A stretch of DNA of 64,000 nucleotides from Larix kaempferi (taxonomy: Eukaryota > Streptophyta > Pinopsida > Pinales > Pinaceae). The translations under genes were made by a program, and so were the position numbers. Positions 1 through 11,500 of the stretch are shown piece after piece. Below the pieces are notes generated by a model, which saw nothing but the letters and a program-made list of their open reading frames with translations, searched no databases and had not been told where the DNA came from. Location of the stretch: positions 16,400,001-16,464,000 of the forward strand of contig BSBM01000600.1 in the NCBI GenBank assembly GCA_027924585.1, given 5' to 3'. Within the stretch, counting starts at the first letter, position 1. Every line of letters starts with the position of its first letter.

Positions 1-829
1 GCATTTGAATTTTTCAATTCCTTTCTTAATGAGACAACTTTAAATTCTATCTTGTCACGGATTTCTTCATTTTATTTGAGATGACTTCTCAGTACTCCTT
101 CTATCCTTTTTGCCTCTTCAAAATGATAATTTTGTTCTTTGTCATGAAAATCATGCTCCTTATTTTCATGTTTATGCAATTACTCCTTATTCTTTATAAT
201 TTTCTTAATCCTGTCTATTTTGAGTCTTGTTTTAATGTCTTCTTCTTCTAAATCTAACTTTCTTTGTGATTATATTCATTTTATTAATTAATAGACTCTG
301 TAATATCTTATTCTTCTAACCTTTATTTTTCATTATCTTCATTTTTTTCATTAGTAGGATTTGTATCCATCTCTCCATCAATATCTTATTTTTCTAAATC
401 TAAGTTTTCTTTGATTATTTTCATTTTCTTCATCATTAGAATTTGTATCCATGGCCATGAAGGTTGATTCTTCTTTTAAAATATTTTTTATCTTGTCCCA
501 AATATCTTTAACTGATGTTCACTACTTTACCTTGACAATCATAGAATCAGATAGGGCACTCAAGATGGCATCCTTTTCCTTTGCAGTGTTTTCACTAATT
601 GTCTTTCCATCCTTATCTATTGGTGGTGTTTTTGGAATTGTATAACCAATTACGATTGCTTTCCAGATATAAAACCCAAGATCCCTTAGATATGTTTACA
701 TCCTTATGCTCTAGAATGCAGAACTTGTTTCATTAAAAAATGGAACCTTGTTTGTTGAGAAACCTTTCTCATAAGCCATATGTTCCCTAGATATGCCTTC
801 TAGTGGTTAGACTATTTCTGAAGGAACCT
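1..829 (-). pseudogene. Ty1/copia gag remnant (5' part of a decayed element)
   Basis: The minus strand around 480-580 reads as a copia-type Gag (the UBN2/DUF4219 type): a stretch like AILSALSDSMIVKVK is followed by TSVKDIWDKIKNIL, the usual 'X-x-x-I-W-D-x-L' signature. Stops and frameshifts break it, and it runs off the left edge of the window. It lies next to a primer-binding site (830-841) and LTR-like DNA (from 844), so this is the 5' end of a minus-strand element. Gag would form the virus-like particle. The family call is firm; exact limits are not. Confidence 0.6.
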
Positions 830-841
830 GTTGTGATACCA
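830..841 (-). other. Primer-binding site, initiator-Met tRNA type
   Basis: On the minus strand the bases are TGGTATCACAAC, close to the initiator-methionine tRNA complement TGGTATCAGAGC. It lies 2 bp inside the presumed LTR end at 844, on the gag side, as expected for minus-strand priming. Confidence 0.55.
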
Positions 842-1040
842 ATTGTTGAACTTATGCTTATACCTAGAGGGGTGTTGAATCAGCATAAGATACATTTTAT
901 TTCAGTAAGAATTCATCATAATTCGTTAACTTCAAAACAATAAATAAAACAAACTCAAATCATAAAACAAAGAATTTTACGTGGAAACCCTTTCGGGAAA
1001 AAACCAAAAAATAATAACATTATAAATTCATGTTAGAACC

Positions 1041-1223
1041 AACCTACTAAAGATAACAATCCCCTCAAATAAGCACTAACTAAGCAAGATATGTAGGTAT
1101 CAATCTAGTGAAGACACTGATCTCCTCAATTGAGCACCAACTTAGTAATATATGTAGGCATCAACCTACTACTATACAACAATCTCCTCAAGTGAGCACC
1201 AACTCAGTAATTTCTTGATTAGG
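1041..1223. repeat. 61-bp tandem repeat, three copies
   Basis: Units begin at about 1041, 1102 and 1163 and share a core like 'caatctcctcaattgagcac' and 'atatgtaggcatc'. Copies differ by several substitutions. Confidence 0.75.
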
Positions 1224-1299
1224 AACCAACAAATTGAATAAACAAGTAGAATAATGTTAATGTAATCCCCTTAAAGTTTGCACCATAATCTTCCCTTAA

Positions 1300-1560
1300 C
1301 ACTGTCATAAGATCTCTTTAAAATATGTGTCGTACTCAACCCTATATCAACCCTCAAAACTATCATAAGATCATGTTGAAACATGTGCCATACTCAGCCT
1401 TGTATGAGTCCTTTATACTATCACATAATTACCTTCAAATATGCCCAAATGTAGCCTTACATCATCCCTCTATACTATCACGTAATCTCTTTCAAATCTT
1501 CCTCGAAACCATCTTTATATCATCCTTCTATACTGTCATATAATCACCTTCAACTCGTCC
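1300..1560. repeat. 57-58-bp tandem repeat, about four clear copies, fading to 1740
   Basis: The motif 'tatcataagatcatgttgaa' or close variants recurs at 1361, 1419, 1476 and 1534, a period of 57-58 bp. Weaker copies continue to about 1740. The same repeat in reverse complement appears at 5460-5600. Confidence 0.7.
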
Positions 1561-2094
1561 AGAATCACCCTTTAAAACATCTCTAAAATTGTCACAATAT
1601 TACCTTGAAGTCTGATACAAGATCAACCCTTAAAACATTATACGATCACATTGAAATTACTCCATTATCATCCTTTAAAGCATCATAATTTCACCTTGAA
1701 ATATGCTCCATAATCAACCCTTAAAACATCTCCAAACTTGAATCTTTCTTATAAAGTGCACAATAACTTATTTTAGATCCAATATTGCTTGATTCTCCTT
1801 CAAAAATGCACCCCCTTTATGTATATTGATACTATTTAACTCACTTTTCTGGGCCAACCTATAAAATTGATAGGTTCCATCTAACATTGTTCCATATTTT
1901 GGCAAGGCCATTTTAACACTTGACATATCTCTATTCCTATGGAGTTAGAGGGAGTGTCATATACCGTTGAAAAATACTTGAAATAAGATTTTCAACCATA
2001 TATGATATGCTCTCATCTGATCTAGGCCTTAAAAAAAGGTCTGTAAAGACAAGGTATCCAAACTGGACATCAAAAGTAAAAAAATGTCCACGTA

Positions 2095-2270
2095 CCATTC
2101 CCTCTTGTCTTTGACATTAATTACATTATTTCCAACAATCTTCATCATGCAATTTTCATATTGCGTTCTTCCCCTTGTCTTTGGCATTCAACAATATTCA
2201 TCTTGCACATATGCAGTCTCCCCTTTTCTTTGACATCAATGACAACAATATTTCCAATAGCCACATTTTT
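2095..2270. repeat. Irregular tandem repeat (about 70 and 49 bp spacing)
   Basis: The phrase 'ccccttgtctttgacatt' or a variant recurs near 2104, 2174 and 2223. Such 'caaagacaagggg' blocks are common at the U3 end of plant copia elements, so this probably marks the outer LTR region. Confidence 0.45.
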
Positions 2271-3295
2271 AAAAAAATCTTTTCTATATTCTAGGTATAC
2301 AAAGGATATTTCATGAAGCGTTCCTAGATCTCCATAGTTTTGAAAGTTAGAAGGTTAGGGAGGTTTGTATTGGTGCAAGGATTAGGAAACTGCAATATGA
2401 TGTGGGTGTATGCGGGGTACTCTAAAAGAAAGCGACTTTCATCCTCAATGCTCATAGACTTGCAGAGGTGGAAAATCCTTTCCACCCATGGTGTTTTAGG
2501 AATTGTTCAAAGCCCTATTTCACTATGTAGGTTATGGGAGTTCGTTCTTATTTTGGCTATATTAATTTTCTTCTTCAAATTATTTAAAACAGAGAGGTAG
2601 TTTTGATCAACTAGATTAGGGTTAATGACCTCCTTATAGTATGTTAATTTTTCATGTATATAGTAATTAATTATTACATAGATACTAACTATGTACTACA
2701 TTAACATAACTAAATTTAAATAACAAAACTCTACCTACATCTTAAATCTTAAGGACTATTTTACATTCTCTCCAACTTAATTAAATATTTACTAGCCATA
2801 TTCACTAGCTACCTTTTTTTGATGGAGAAGTCTAATACTATAAGATTTTTAAATTTTTAGCGATAGTAAATTGAATTATACAATTTTGGTCAAATTGTAA
2901 ATATTCATTGCTTAAATTGTATTTTTTAATATATAAATAGATTGGGTATGATAAAAAATAGTAATTTTGAAAACAATTAGACCAACTTAATCGCAAATGT
3001 TTAGACTACTATTCTTCATTATTTTGGAGAGTGGAGGAAAAGGCAATGGTGAGGGCAAAAAAGTGATTTGAATCAGTTTAATATTTTTTTTTTTCAGAAA
3101 ATGATTTGAATCCGTTTAATATTATTTTTTTTTTATTTTTTTGTTATTTCCAACAAATCAAAAAGTACATACCATTCCCATTAAACCAGGATCTTTAAAA
3201 ATCCGTTTAGTATTATTAATAAAATACCAAAAATAAAGTGCCAAATAAAATAATAATAAATAATTATTAGGTTAAAGAGTCAAAGCTGTTTACAT
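2271..3295. other. Intergenic, AT-rich, no gene recognised
   Basis: AT-rich DNA with long T-runs near 3083 and 3128. An 86-codon open frame at 2340-2600 (+) has no recognisable domain. The stretch near 2640-2720 resembles the AT-rich repeats at 6170-7790, which suggests the region before both Agenet copies was duplicated together. Confidence 0.4.
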
Positions 3296-3366
3296 CCCAT
3301 GGTATTCTCGTATCCCATAATATTAACCCATGGTATTCTGGTATCCCATAGTAATAACCCATAGTA
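3296..3366. repeat. 31-bp tandem repeat in the Agenet promoter
   Basis: The phrase cccatggtattct, then 'gtatcccat', starts at 3296 and again at 3327, and a third partial copy starts at 3358. It ends about 15 bp before the TATA-like stretch. Confidence 0.75.
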
Positions 3367-3380
3367 GCTCTATCAGAACC

Positions 3381-3390
3381 TATATATATG
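3381..3390 (+). promoter_or_regulatory. TATA-like box of the Agenet gene
   Basis: tatatatatg lies about 210 bp before the ATG at 3598. This position fits a plant core promoter with a 5' UTR of roughly 180 bp. It is inferred from sequence only; AT-rich context makes chance matches common. Confidence 0.4.
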
Positions 3391-3597
3391 TATGTTTGGT
3401 CATTCAAACAGCCGTGCCAAACAAGTAAAGTTGAAGCTTGATGTATATTTTTTTACAGTTGGGTTTTTTACTTAAAATTTTTTATCTCCTTTTGCTAGTT
3501 ATTTTATTTCATGTCAGGTTTCTTTATTGTTAAATCCCTTCAAGGTTATTGTTTATCCCTGTTTATTTTATAACACTCTCAAAGTTAAGCTAGTGAA

Positions 3598-4394
3598 ATG
3601 GCTATGAAGGAAGGAATGACAGTGGAGATCCGCTGCAATGAGGAAGGATATAGAGGGGCTTGGGTTGAAGGTATTGTCAGAACTATTGAAAGAGGAGGGG
3701 TTTGCAAGGTAAATTTGAAGAAGATTGTAAGCACTAATGTAAAGTCATTGTTGGAGGTGAAAAAGTCTATAAGGACTTATGGACAGTCATTGGTGGAGGT
3801 CTCTCGGGCTGATGTGAGACCCATTCCGCCACACAGACAGTGGCCTCTCCATTGTTTAAATGGAGTAGCTGTGGAAGCTTGGGAGACAGATTGCTGGTGG
3901 CCCGGCTTCATAGTCCGAGAGGTTTCATGTGACGGTCGCCATCTTTGGTTGGTTTCCTTCCCTCATACGCACATTTTAACGGCATATCCTCTTTCACTGT
4001 TACGTCCTGCTCAAGATTGGCGAGAAGGAAAGTGGACTTTATTACCTCCGGTTTGATTCCTCAAACTCTCTATATCTTAATATTTTCGTATTAGGGCTCT
4101 TTTAAAACATTTGATTAATACCCAATCTTGTATTGTACTCTGATTCAAGTAATATTCGATTATGTTACACAGGAGAGAAACATAAACATTGGGCAGGTAA
4201 TCAGGGTACCGACTGTTGAGGAAGCTCTGAAATCTAGCAACCTGTGCGATGTATTGCAAGTATGCCCTACAAAGAAAATAATAGAAGCTCTGAACACCAA
4301 GCAATCGTCTTCTGCTGAGGATGAGTCCAAAGCAAACACTGTGTCTAAGGTTCCACAGAGGAGCTTGAACAACCCAGACAAGATAAGTGGGTGA
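3598..4394 (+). CDS. Agenet (plant Tudor-like) domain protein, DUF724-like, two exons
   Basis: Exon 1 is 3598-4050 (151 codons) and exon 2 is 4173-4394 (73 codons and stop). The intron, 4051-4172, begins GTTTGA and ends ACACAG, and both exons are in phase 0. Unspliced, the frame ends two codons into the intron. The product has about 224 residues. Residues about 3-80 form one Agenet repeat (GMTVEIRCNEEGYRGAWVEG to VRPIPP); residues about 84-150 form a second (VAVEAWETDCWWPGFIVREV, then LLRPAQDWREGKW). The aromatic residues GAW and WWPG are typical of the family, whose members read histone or protein methyl marks or act in trafficking. The C-terminal part has no domain I know. Repeats at 3296-3366 and a TATA-like box lie upstream. 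A truncated relative is at 48128. This is the only apparently intact host gene here; function beyond the domain is not shown. Confidence 0.75.
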
Positions 4395-4526
4395 ACATTA
4401 TAGGCGTAGACACCATTTCGAATTTTTGGCATTTGAAGCTGTGTGAACCAAATTATGATACCAGCTATGTTATGTATAACACTAATATCATAGATTTTTA
4501 AAATCTGGGTCGGTTCACTTTGTTGA

Positions 4527-4532
4527 AATAAA
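4527..4532 (+). terminator. Possible polyadenylation signal of the Agenet gene
   Basis: AATAAA lies about 130 bp after the stop codon at 4394. A second AATAAA is at 4680-4685. Either could be used. Confidence 0.35.
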
Positions 4533-5329
4533 TTTTCATGCACGTTTTTGGATATTCTTCTAAGTATTGGTTGATTGGATCAACCTTTATATTTTGATCA
4601 ATGCATCTCCAGCTTACTGCTTATTTCTTTTTGTTTTTAGTAATTTTTCCATCCTGTATATATTGAACTGTGTATATGCAATAAATATGCGTCCATTCGA
4701 TTAGCTAGCTTTGTATTAATATTTTGTGAAAAGGACATGCAAATATACTGTGCATCAAATTATTTATTTCATAAATCAGTGAGGATGGTGTTCTTCTATT
4801 TATTTTATTTTGTATGTTTTTGATATTTATTTTGGATATTTGTTTCTTTACTTGTGATTTAGTTTACTTTATTTTGTATGTCATTAAGATATTTATTATA
4901 AAGTTTTAAAGCACTAATGCAATTGGATTTTATAGGTATAATAATATATATAGCAACACTTTATGGCTTAGAATAAAAAAGTATTTTTTATTTTGCCAAA
5001 GAGGTGTTTTGAAGTAGACAAAACAATGAAAAGTTGAAGGATTCTCTTTAATATTAATGTTTTTAATTTTGTTATTAATTAATTTTGATTGTTTTAGTTG
5101 TTTATCATGAAATGTTTTTATATTTAAGGAGTTAGTCTTGGGATTGTCCAAATCATTTTGATGTAAGGATTTAAGATTTATATAGAGATTGAAAGACAAA
5201 GTAAACATGTAACTCTAGAGACTTCCATTTTACTATTAACAATTCTTATTAACTCAAGCTAATTCACCTAATTACAATATGTGATGGATAATTTTACTAA
5301 AACAATATTAATAACTCATTTTGTTGAAT
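4533..5329. other. Intergenic, AT-rich, no gene recognised
   Basis: Mostly A/T-rich DNA with short open frames on both strands that have low-complexity, K/N/I-rich translations. I see no domain, RNA gene or repeat boundary until LTR-like DNA begins near 5330. Confidence 0.4.
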
Positions 5330-5823
5330 ACCAATAAGTCAAGATTCCATGTCATATCAAAAATATGATTGCATTTGTTAATAATCATTTAAATAACAAC
5401 CTTGGTACTAAGGACCTCCAAATATCACTACATAGATTTAAAGGTGATTGGGAGGTAGTATAAAGGAGTGATATAAGGCTGAGTATGACACATATTTCTA
5501 GCTATCTTATAATAGCTTTGAGGGATGATATAGGATTGAGTATGGAATAGATTATGAGGAGATCTTATGACAATGTTAAGGACAATTTATGGTGCAATCT
5601 CTGAGGTGATTATATCAACATTATTTTATACGCTTTTTAAGTTGGTTGGTGCCCACAAAACATCTCCTCAATATATAGTACTAAGGACCTCCAATTATCA
5701 CTAGTTACCATATTTTGGGAAGAGTGTATTTAGTGTTTCAAAGTAAATGGATGATTGATGAATGTTTAAAAAGAAAAAATATCTTATATTGATTCACCCC
5801 CCCTCACTTAGTGTAAGTTCAAC
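5330..5823 (+). repeat. LTR-like copy of the 844-2270 family, inverted
   Basis: The reverse complement of 5460-5600 contains the same 57-58-bp repeat as 1300-1560 (for example 'catactcagccttatatcac' beside 'catactcagccttgtatgag'). The end near 5797-5823, read on the minus strand, begins with a gttgaactta phrase and continues to a 'ggtgaatca' phrase, matching the start of the left LTR at 844. It therefore points opposite to the left copy. No primer-binding site follows 5823, so it is a partial or solo LTR. Confidence 0.55.
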
Positions 5824-5824
5824 C

Positions 5825-5900
5825 ACTATATCCTATATTTCCTTTAAATAAGGAATAATGTTCAAAAACTATATCCTATATTGCCTTTAAATAAGGAATA
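5825..5900. repeat. 32-bp direct repeat, 44-bp spacing
   Basis: ctatatcctatatt(t/g)cctttaaataaggaata occurs at 5825-5856 and 5869-5900 with a single base difference. Confidence 0.8.
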
Positions 5901-6169
5901 CTTATATTGAGTAACCTAGGTCCCCAACAACAAGATCCTACTTTCCAACTAGAACTTGAAATAATCCTTGGAACATTAATCAAACAACTAAGGAATTGAG
6001 CAATGACTAAGTATCTCATTAAGTGTAAGAATCTAGGAACATAAGGCATGCTCCACATCTAATCAAATTTCCACTGAAACAATTGTTTGAAGGTAAGGGA
6101 TATGTTATGATTTAGATATTGAAATGTGACAATTCTATTCTTATATTAGTGTTTTCAATCTTGTATCAA

Positions 6170-7790
6170 CTAGTTGATTATTAAATGGATATAAACAAAT
6201 TTAATGCTCACATACTAATTATTAAAATAATTAATTTATATATTTTTATTTTTATTTTTTTGAATGTTACACTACACATCTCCCGTGAGATAAAAGTCTA
6301 TTTCCCACAATTTTCTCACCTAACAATATTATATAATTCAATTTGACCCATTAAACACCATTTGTATATAGTTTATATATATTCTAACTAAATCACATGG
6401 AACCTTCATAAATATTTCATGGACTATCAATTAATTACACATATGAACAAATTTAATGCCAACTAACTAATTATTACTATATTTATTCTTTATATGTACT
6501 ATATTCCCATACACAACAATGTTATAGAAATCATCTTTCACACAAATATCCCTTTAGTTTATAAATCCATATATAGCTAAATTAACATATCTTTCACAAA
6601 TATTCCATAATTTACCAACCAATTAAATACTATATTGATATAAACAAAATAAGCACTTAATAATTATTAAGTCCAGATTACCAATAATGAGTAACCTAAA
6701 GAAAAGTGTATTTGAACCATTTCATTTTTGTTTAACTCACCATTTTATGGAGCCTTCATAAATATTCCATGTTGCATCATCTAATTAATCATTACATGGA
6801 TATAAACAAATTTATTTCCCTCCCACTAACTATTATTATAATTAGTATATTTATTATTTTTTTTTAATGTATGTTACATTCCACATCTACTCCGAGATAG
6901 AAAGTGTCTTAAATGATAACGCAAGGTGGGTATATTACCGTCACGGTAAGAGGTATGAAGGTAAGGGTTATTATTAGGGTTAGCAAAGATATCCACAAGT
7001 GCGAGTGCCTTTTCTTTCACTTGCTGAATGTCTTTATCGTTTTCCTAGTTTGGTTCGGGCTTCCCCCGGCAGGATCAAGCATAATACCGGCAGTCCATCT
7101 CGATTATTATAGTAGTAGGTTCACCCGGGGTTGGGTTCAGTCCTTCCTTTGTGAAAGTAGGGTAGTTCACTTGTCTTCAATACAATTAAATATTAGAGAT
7201 ATTAATAATTAACTATTACATAGATATAAATTATAATAACTAATTATTACAATTATTATTATATTTTTCTTTTTTATGTATGTTACATTACACATCTCAC
7301 CTAAGATGAAAAGTGCTTTTAATATAATCATATATTTAGTTTTTCTCAATCTTCAATATTTTATAGTTTAATTTTACTCATCAAACACCACATGAATAGT
7401 TTACATATATTCACGTAAATCATGTGGAGCCTTCAAGATATTCTGAATAATTATTACTTGAAATATAAATAAATTAATGCATATTAATTAACTAATTATT
7501 ACATTTGCCATTGTCAAATTTAAATAATAAAATTATCTAATTACTACATTGATATAGCCAAATTTAAATTATTATTATATTTATTATGCACATTGCATTA
7601 CATAGCATCTTTCATATAATTATTATTTTGGTTTCTCTAAGTTATCAATATTATATGGTTAAATTTAATCCATCATTTAACACCTTAAATTTGACCCATC
7701 AATCACCACTTGTATAAATCCAAATAAATCCTACTATAAAGCTTTCATAAATATTCTATGAAAATATAAAAAAGTCGATTTGAACCATTT
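6170..7790. repeat. AT-rich degenerate long tandem repeat, about 4 copies
   Basis: A block recurs with parts such as 'ggatataaacaaattta', 'aactaattatta', 'atgtatgttacattacacatctc', 'gacccatcaaacaccac' and 'gtggagccttcataaatatt'. Copies start near 6180, 6420, 6780, 7200 and 7450 and differ a lot. A GC-richer segment at 6913-7195 interrupts it. I cannot assign it to a known satellite or transposon. Confidence 0.5.
6913..7195. other. GC-richer segment inserted in the AT-rich repeat
   Basis: Composition changes sharply from AT-rich to mixed at about 6912 and back at about 7196. The segment includes stretches such as 'gcttcccccggcaggatcaa' and 'ttcacccggggttgggttca'. It is open for 99 codons from 6913 (+) but shows no domain. 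The tone of the sequence resembles plant organellar DNA, so a mitochondrial insertion is possible but unproven. Confidence 0.35.
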
Positions 7791-8005
7791 TCTAACTAGA
7801 TTTAGACCTTTTCTACCAAAAAAAGACAAAGGCCAAAGATATAAATTGATTCATAATCATTTATGTTTAAATCATCATAAATATCCTATATAACCAATAT
7901 ATGGAAAAAGATTAGATCCATTCATAACCATTTCTATTTAAGTCACAATTTTCTCACTGTTGTATATGTTTAACTCACCATTTTCATGTCTATTGTATTT
8001 GTATG

Positions 8006-8018
8006 CACTCTACATAGG
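8006..8018. repeat. Target-site duplication of the LINE, left copy
   Basis: cactctacatagg occurs here and again, exactly, at 47958-47970. The left copy is followed by the LINE's poly(T) (its poly(A) on the minus strand), the right copy abuts its 5' end. This is the pattern of target-primed reverse transcription. Confidence 0.85.
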
Positions 8019-8019
8019 A

Positions 8020-8029
8020 TTTTTTTTTT
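8020..8029 (-). other. LINE 3' poly(A) tail
   Basis: A run of ten T on the plus strand directly follows the left target duplication, which is the poly(A) end of a minus-strand LINE. Confidence 0.8.
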
Positions 8030-8121
8030 AGGTAAGAGAGAGAAATAGTTCTATTAATAAGGTACAGATCGTACAAAAATATTACAATAAGCCCAAAAAG
8101 GACCAGAAATTGCCAGTCTAT
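8030..8121 (-). other. LINE 3' untranslated end
   Basis: About 90 bp between poly(A) and the left LTR of gypsy-1. It carries no frame. It is the downstream continuation of the LINE 3' UTR at 20304-20584. Confidence 0.6.
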
Positions 8122-8450
8122 TGTAGTCCCAAGGTTCACGTGGTTATCATGGATACATTACATAATACAAGCAAGCATACACTATGATACAGATACAAGA
8201 AGTGAGAGAGAGAGAGAGACAAGCCTTTATATTAACCAGCAAGAGCAGAATACAGTCATAGAACCAATCTCTCTTATTACATCGGCTCACCAGCCTAGAT
8301 ATATATATATATATATGCAAATACAATTACATAACCGTCTGTCGGTTTATCCAACCGACCCGACCTATACTAGTCGACGCAACCTATTGACATGTGCTGC
8401 AGAGTGGTCGGATGGAGGGCCTAGTCGACAAGCCGACCTAGGCCCCTCCA
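8122..8450 (-). repeat. gypsy-1 3' LTR
   Basis: Begins TGTAGTCCC and ends CCCCTCCA (TG...CA). Pairs with 19973-20303. Contains a short AT dinucleotide run near 8300-8317 and a GA run near 8204-8218. Confidence 0.9.
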
Positions 8451-8465
8451 AAATCTCCCCCACCT
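8451..8465 (-). other. gypsy-1 polypurine tract
   Basis: On the minus strand GGTGGGGGAGATTT lies directly before the 3' LTR, as expected for the plus-strand primer of an LTR element. Confidence 0.7.
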
Positions 8466-8529
8466 CAAAATCTTTCTTCGTCCTGAAGAAATGGAGAGAT
8501 CAAAATTTCAAAAAGAGTTATATAGACAG

Positions 8530-11500
8530 TTATGACAAAGGAACACTGGAATCAATAGCGTCAGGTATCTGGAGATAGGCTTCAATGATAACTTCAGCAA
8601 AGACGGAGAGGTGGTGCTGGAATTCTTCCCAAGTGTGTAGCAAATTCTGGATGTCTATGGTCAAAGTTGTGAGTTTCGACAGGTTTTCCATCTTGTCGTG
8701 AGTGGATGCAGCCTGCAAGTGGATCATGTCGGGACCAAATGTGTTGATTGTATTGTCGGTAGCAACAAGTAATTGATGGAATCAAGGCTGAATTTCTCCA
8801 AGTTTGTTGAGGCCTCCTCGGGATTGTGACATCCACTGAACTTCGTGTTTCTCTAACTTATCCAATTTCTTGTTTTCCATGATGATCTGTCTATCAAGTT
8901 TTTCGATAAGGGCTTCATCTACAGTCAAGTGCAGGTGCTGAAGCTTGCTTAGCAATGCTCTTGTTTTCTGAAGATTTTTGTAGACGTCGCCATAATAAAC
9001 ATACCAATTGTTCAGAACTGCGGTAAGTTGTTCTGCTTGATTAGCATACTACTTGAGTACTTTGAAGGCCTCTAAAAAGGATGTAAACTGATTTGTCATG
9101 AGGGAAGCTACCTCAATAGCTTGATCTTGTTGTTTCTTGAGAAGCTCAGATTGTAGCATCAACACGACAGATTTCAGTAACTGGTATGTTCTGTCTAGAG
9201 GTGGTGTCGTGTCAGAACTAGTTGGAAGCAGAACAACTTGCTGAGCTAAGCGTTCACATTTGGTGAGAAATGTAATCTTTTCTTCCTGGAGCTGTATTAT
9301 TTGTTCCTGTGATTTCTATCGGCGACATCTTTGGACTCTGAAGACTGCGTCTTCAAGTAAATCAAGCTCATCTTGGGGTGCCAAGTGTGGCTGATAACTT
9401 GTAGTAGCTCTCAATCCGTCTAAATATACAGATGGAGTATTTTCTTGTATTTGCTGCATTTCCAATTGCTGCTGCAATTCTCTTTCTTTGCGTTTCTTTT
9501 CTTTGTGCTTGCTGCGACTACTCTTTTCTTTTTCTTTGTTTACAATTTGCTGTTCTGGGTCCTTATCTTTTCCTTTTGTTGTTGGGTTCCTGTCGATGAC
9601 TGCTTGTGTGTTGACAACAGCCTGTTCTGCCTGACTTTGTGTACTGATGACTGGAGTTTCATGTTCTGCTACTTCGGCCCTTGGTGGATTTGTTGCTAGT
9701 GTGCTAGAGATTTCTACATTGCTTGTATTGATATCTGGAGCATTTGTGGGCTCTGATGGTCTTGTCATGTTGGCTACAGTTTCTTGAGTTGCGACTGCTT
9801 CCTTGGTTATAGTAGAAGTGGCTTTATCTGCTTCTGTCGTGGTTGCTTTTTTGTTGAGCTGCTGTGTAAATGGACTAGACTTGGATCCGTCGACAGGGGA
9901 ACTCGACTGGTTTACCAGGAGTGATTGTAGGTCGATGGATGTCAGAATTGGACTCGATGAAATGGTATTGTCAAGAGGATCCAAACTAACTAGACTAGAC
10001 TCGACCTGGGAACTGACAACTTGGGGATTTTCCTTTCTAACGGTATTTGCTTGAGATGAATTCATTTGTTGTGGAGGTGAATTGACTGAAAGAGGAATAT
10101 AGAGACCTGTTTGTTGTGCATATACTAGGTCTGATGGGTTAGGATTTCTGATATGATGGGTTGTCAAGTGACCAACAATTTCTAGAATGGATGATTATAA
10201 AGGTAAACTTCTAGTTTGAATGGTGTCGGAGGGAGCTAAATTAACCAGGACAGTAGACGGAGAGGCAAAACCTGGTTGTTGGATGACCCTCTCATGCCAG
10301 TTCGGACAAAATACTAGAATGTTTGCAATGAATGTATTCAAAGAGGTGTCTTCTATGACAGGAGGAGCAGGTAGCACTAATAGACTGCTTTCTTCTTCTA
10401 CTGCAGTTGGGGGGTGGGGAGGGGACTGGATAGTTAGGTCAATATCAGGTACAACTGAAATTTTGGGTTTTTTAACAATAATTTGGGAAGATGGATACTT
10501 ATATGTTTCTAAGAATTTTCTGAACTGATCTTCGACTGGCAGTTTGTTCTTGGCTGCATCTTCAAGGATTTGGGTAGCGGTGTCATATAGCTCGATCTCA
10601 TCTGCTACTGATGGTTCTTGAAATGTTACTTGTATTTTCCCTTTTCCCTTGGTCGATATTACTCGGTTCTGTGGGGCTGTGACGATTTCAGCTGCTACCT
10701 TCTGGATATTATCGTCTGTCAGAAGATGTTCTGGGTTGTCAGACTCTGTGTCAGTGTTCGACTGCTCTCCGACCTCTGCTGATTCTGTGTACGGAGTCTA
10801 GGTAAGTGCTAACACCTTAGGGCTAGGTGTTGGCTCGGGCTAATAGCTGAAAGTGTTCATGTACAACTGACTTTCATATGCTTCTTCTTGTTCCATGTCG
10901 AATAGAGGTTCAACATATTTGAAGTTGGTTTTCCTTGCTTGTGCTGGGATGGGTAATTCTTCATTAGATTGGCGGCTTAACTCTGTGAAGATTTCGCTTA
11001 CTGAAGGGTAATAGTCAAGCCGTTCTGCTAGACCTGCTGCTCCTTCCATGTACCATACTGATGTGTCATCCAAATATAGTTGGATGTGCACTGTCAGGGG
11101 CAGGCTTTGACGGATGTTTTGTGGTACCCTCCATCTTGTTGCTATTTCTTTAAGGTCAATAAACCATGCTTCAAGCCAAATTTTGACTGTTGTAGGTCCA
11201 TATCGGCTTGCTCCAGGTGCAAAGCAATGGAAATTTTCCATAAGGATGATTCAGTTTTTGGAAAAATCCTTGTTTCCTTTTGGTTGAAGGTGGGTCATAG
11301 CAATCCAAATGAGTACAGATGGGTAGCGGATGCTAGCTCCCTCCTCCTGGCACTTATGGCATGTATATTTGAGAATGTCGGCCAGGTAATCTGCCCAGTT
11401 GTATACCTTGTTGTTCATAGCCATATTCTTGATAGCTTCTAACATTTCAGTCTTCAAGTCTGACCCTCTTCCTATCTATGAAAGTGCATGTGATACGATC

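Larger units (their letters stand above)
844..2270 (-). repeat. Degenerate Ty1/copia 5' LTR with internal tandem repeats
   Basis: It starts TGTTGAAC directly outside the primer-binding site. It contains an 'acgtggaaaccctttcgggaaaaaacc' type block (about 979-1006), similar to blocks common in plant copia LTRs. Three separate tandem-repeat arrays fill much of it. The outer edge is uncertain; I place it where the third array ends. A related LTR lies inverted at about 5330-5823. Confidence 0.5.

Noticed and set aside
1300-1740. CRISPR-like look of the regular repeats
   Set aside because: Repeats are contiguous degenerate units without unique spacers, within a plant LTR.
4128-4172. ATG at 4128 as a start of a separate small gene
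   Set aside because: The in-phase GT-AG intron joins 4173 onward to the Agenet exon 1, a better explanation.
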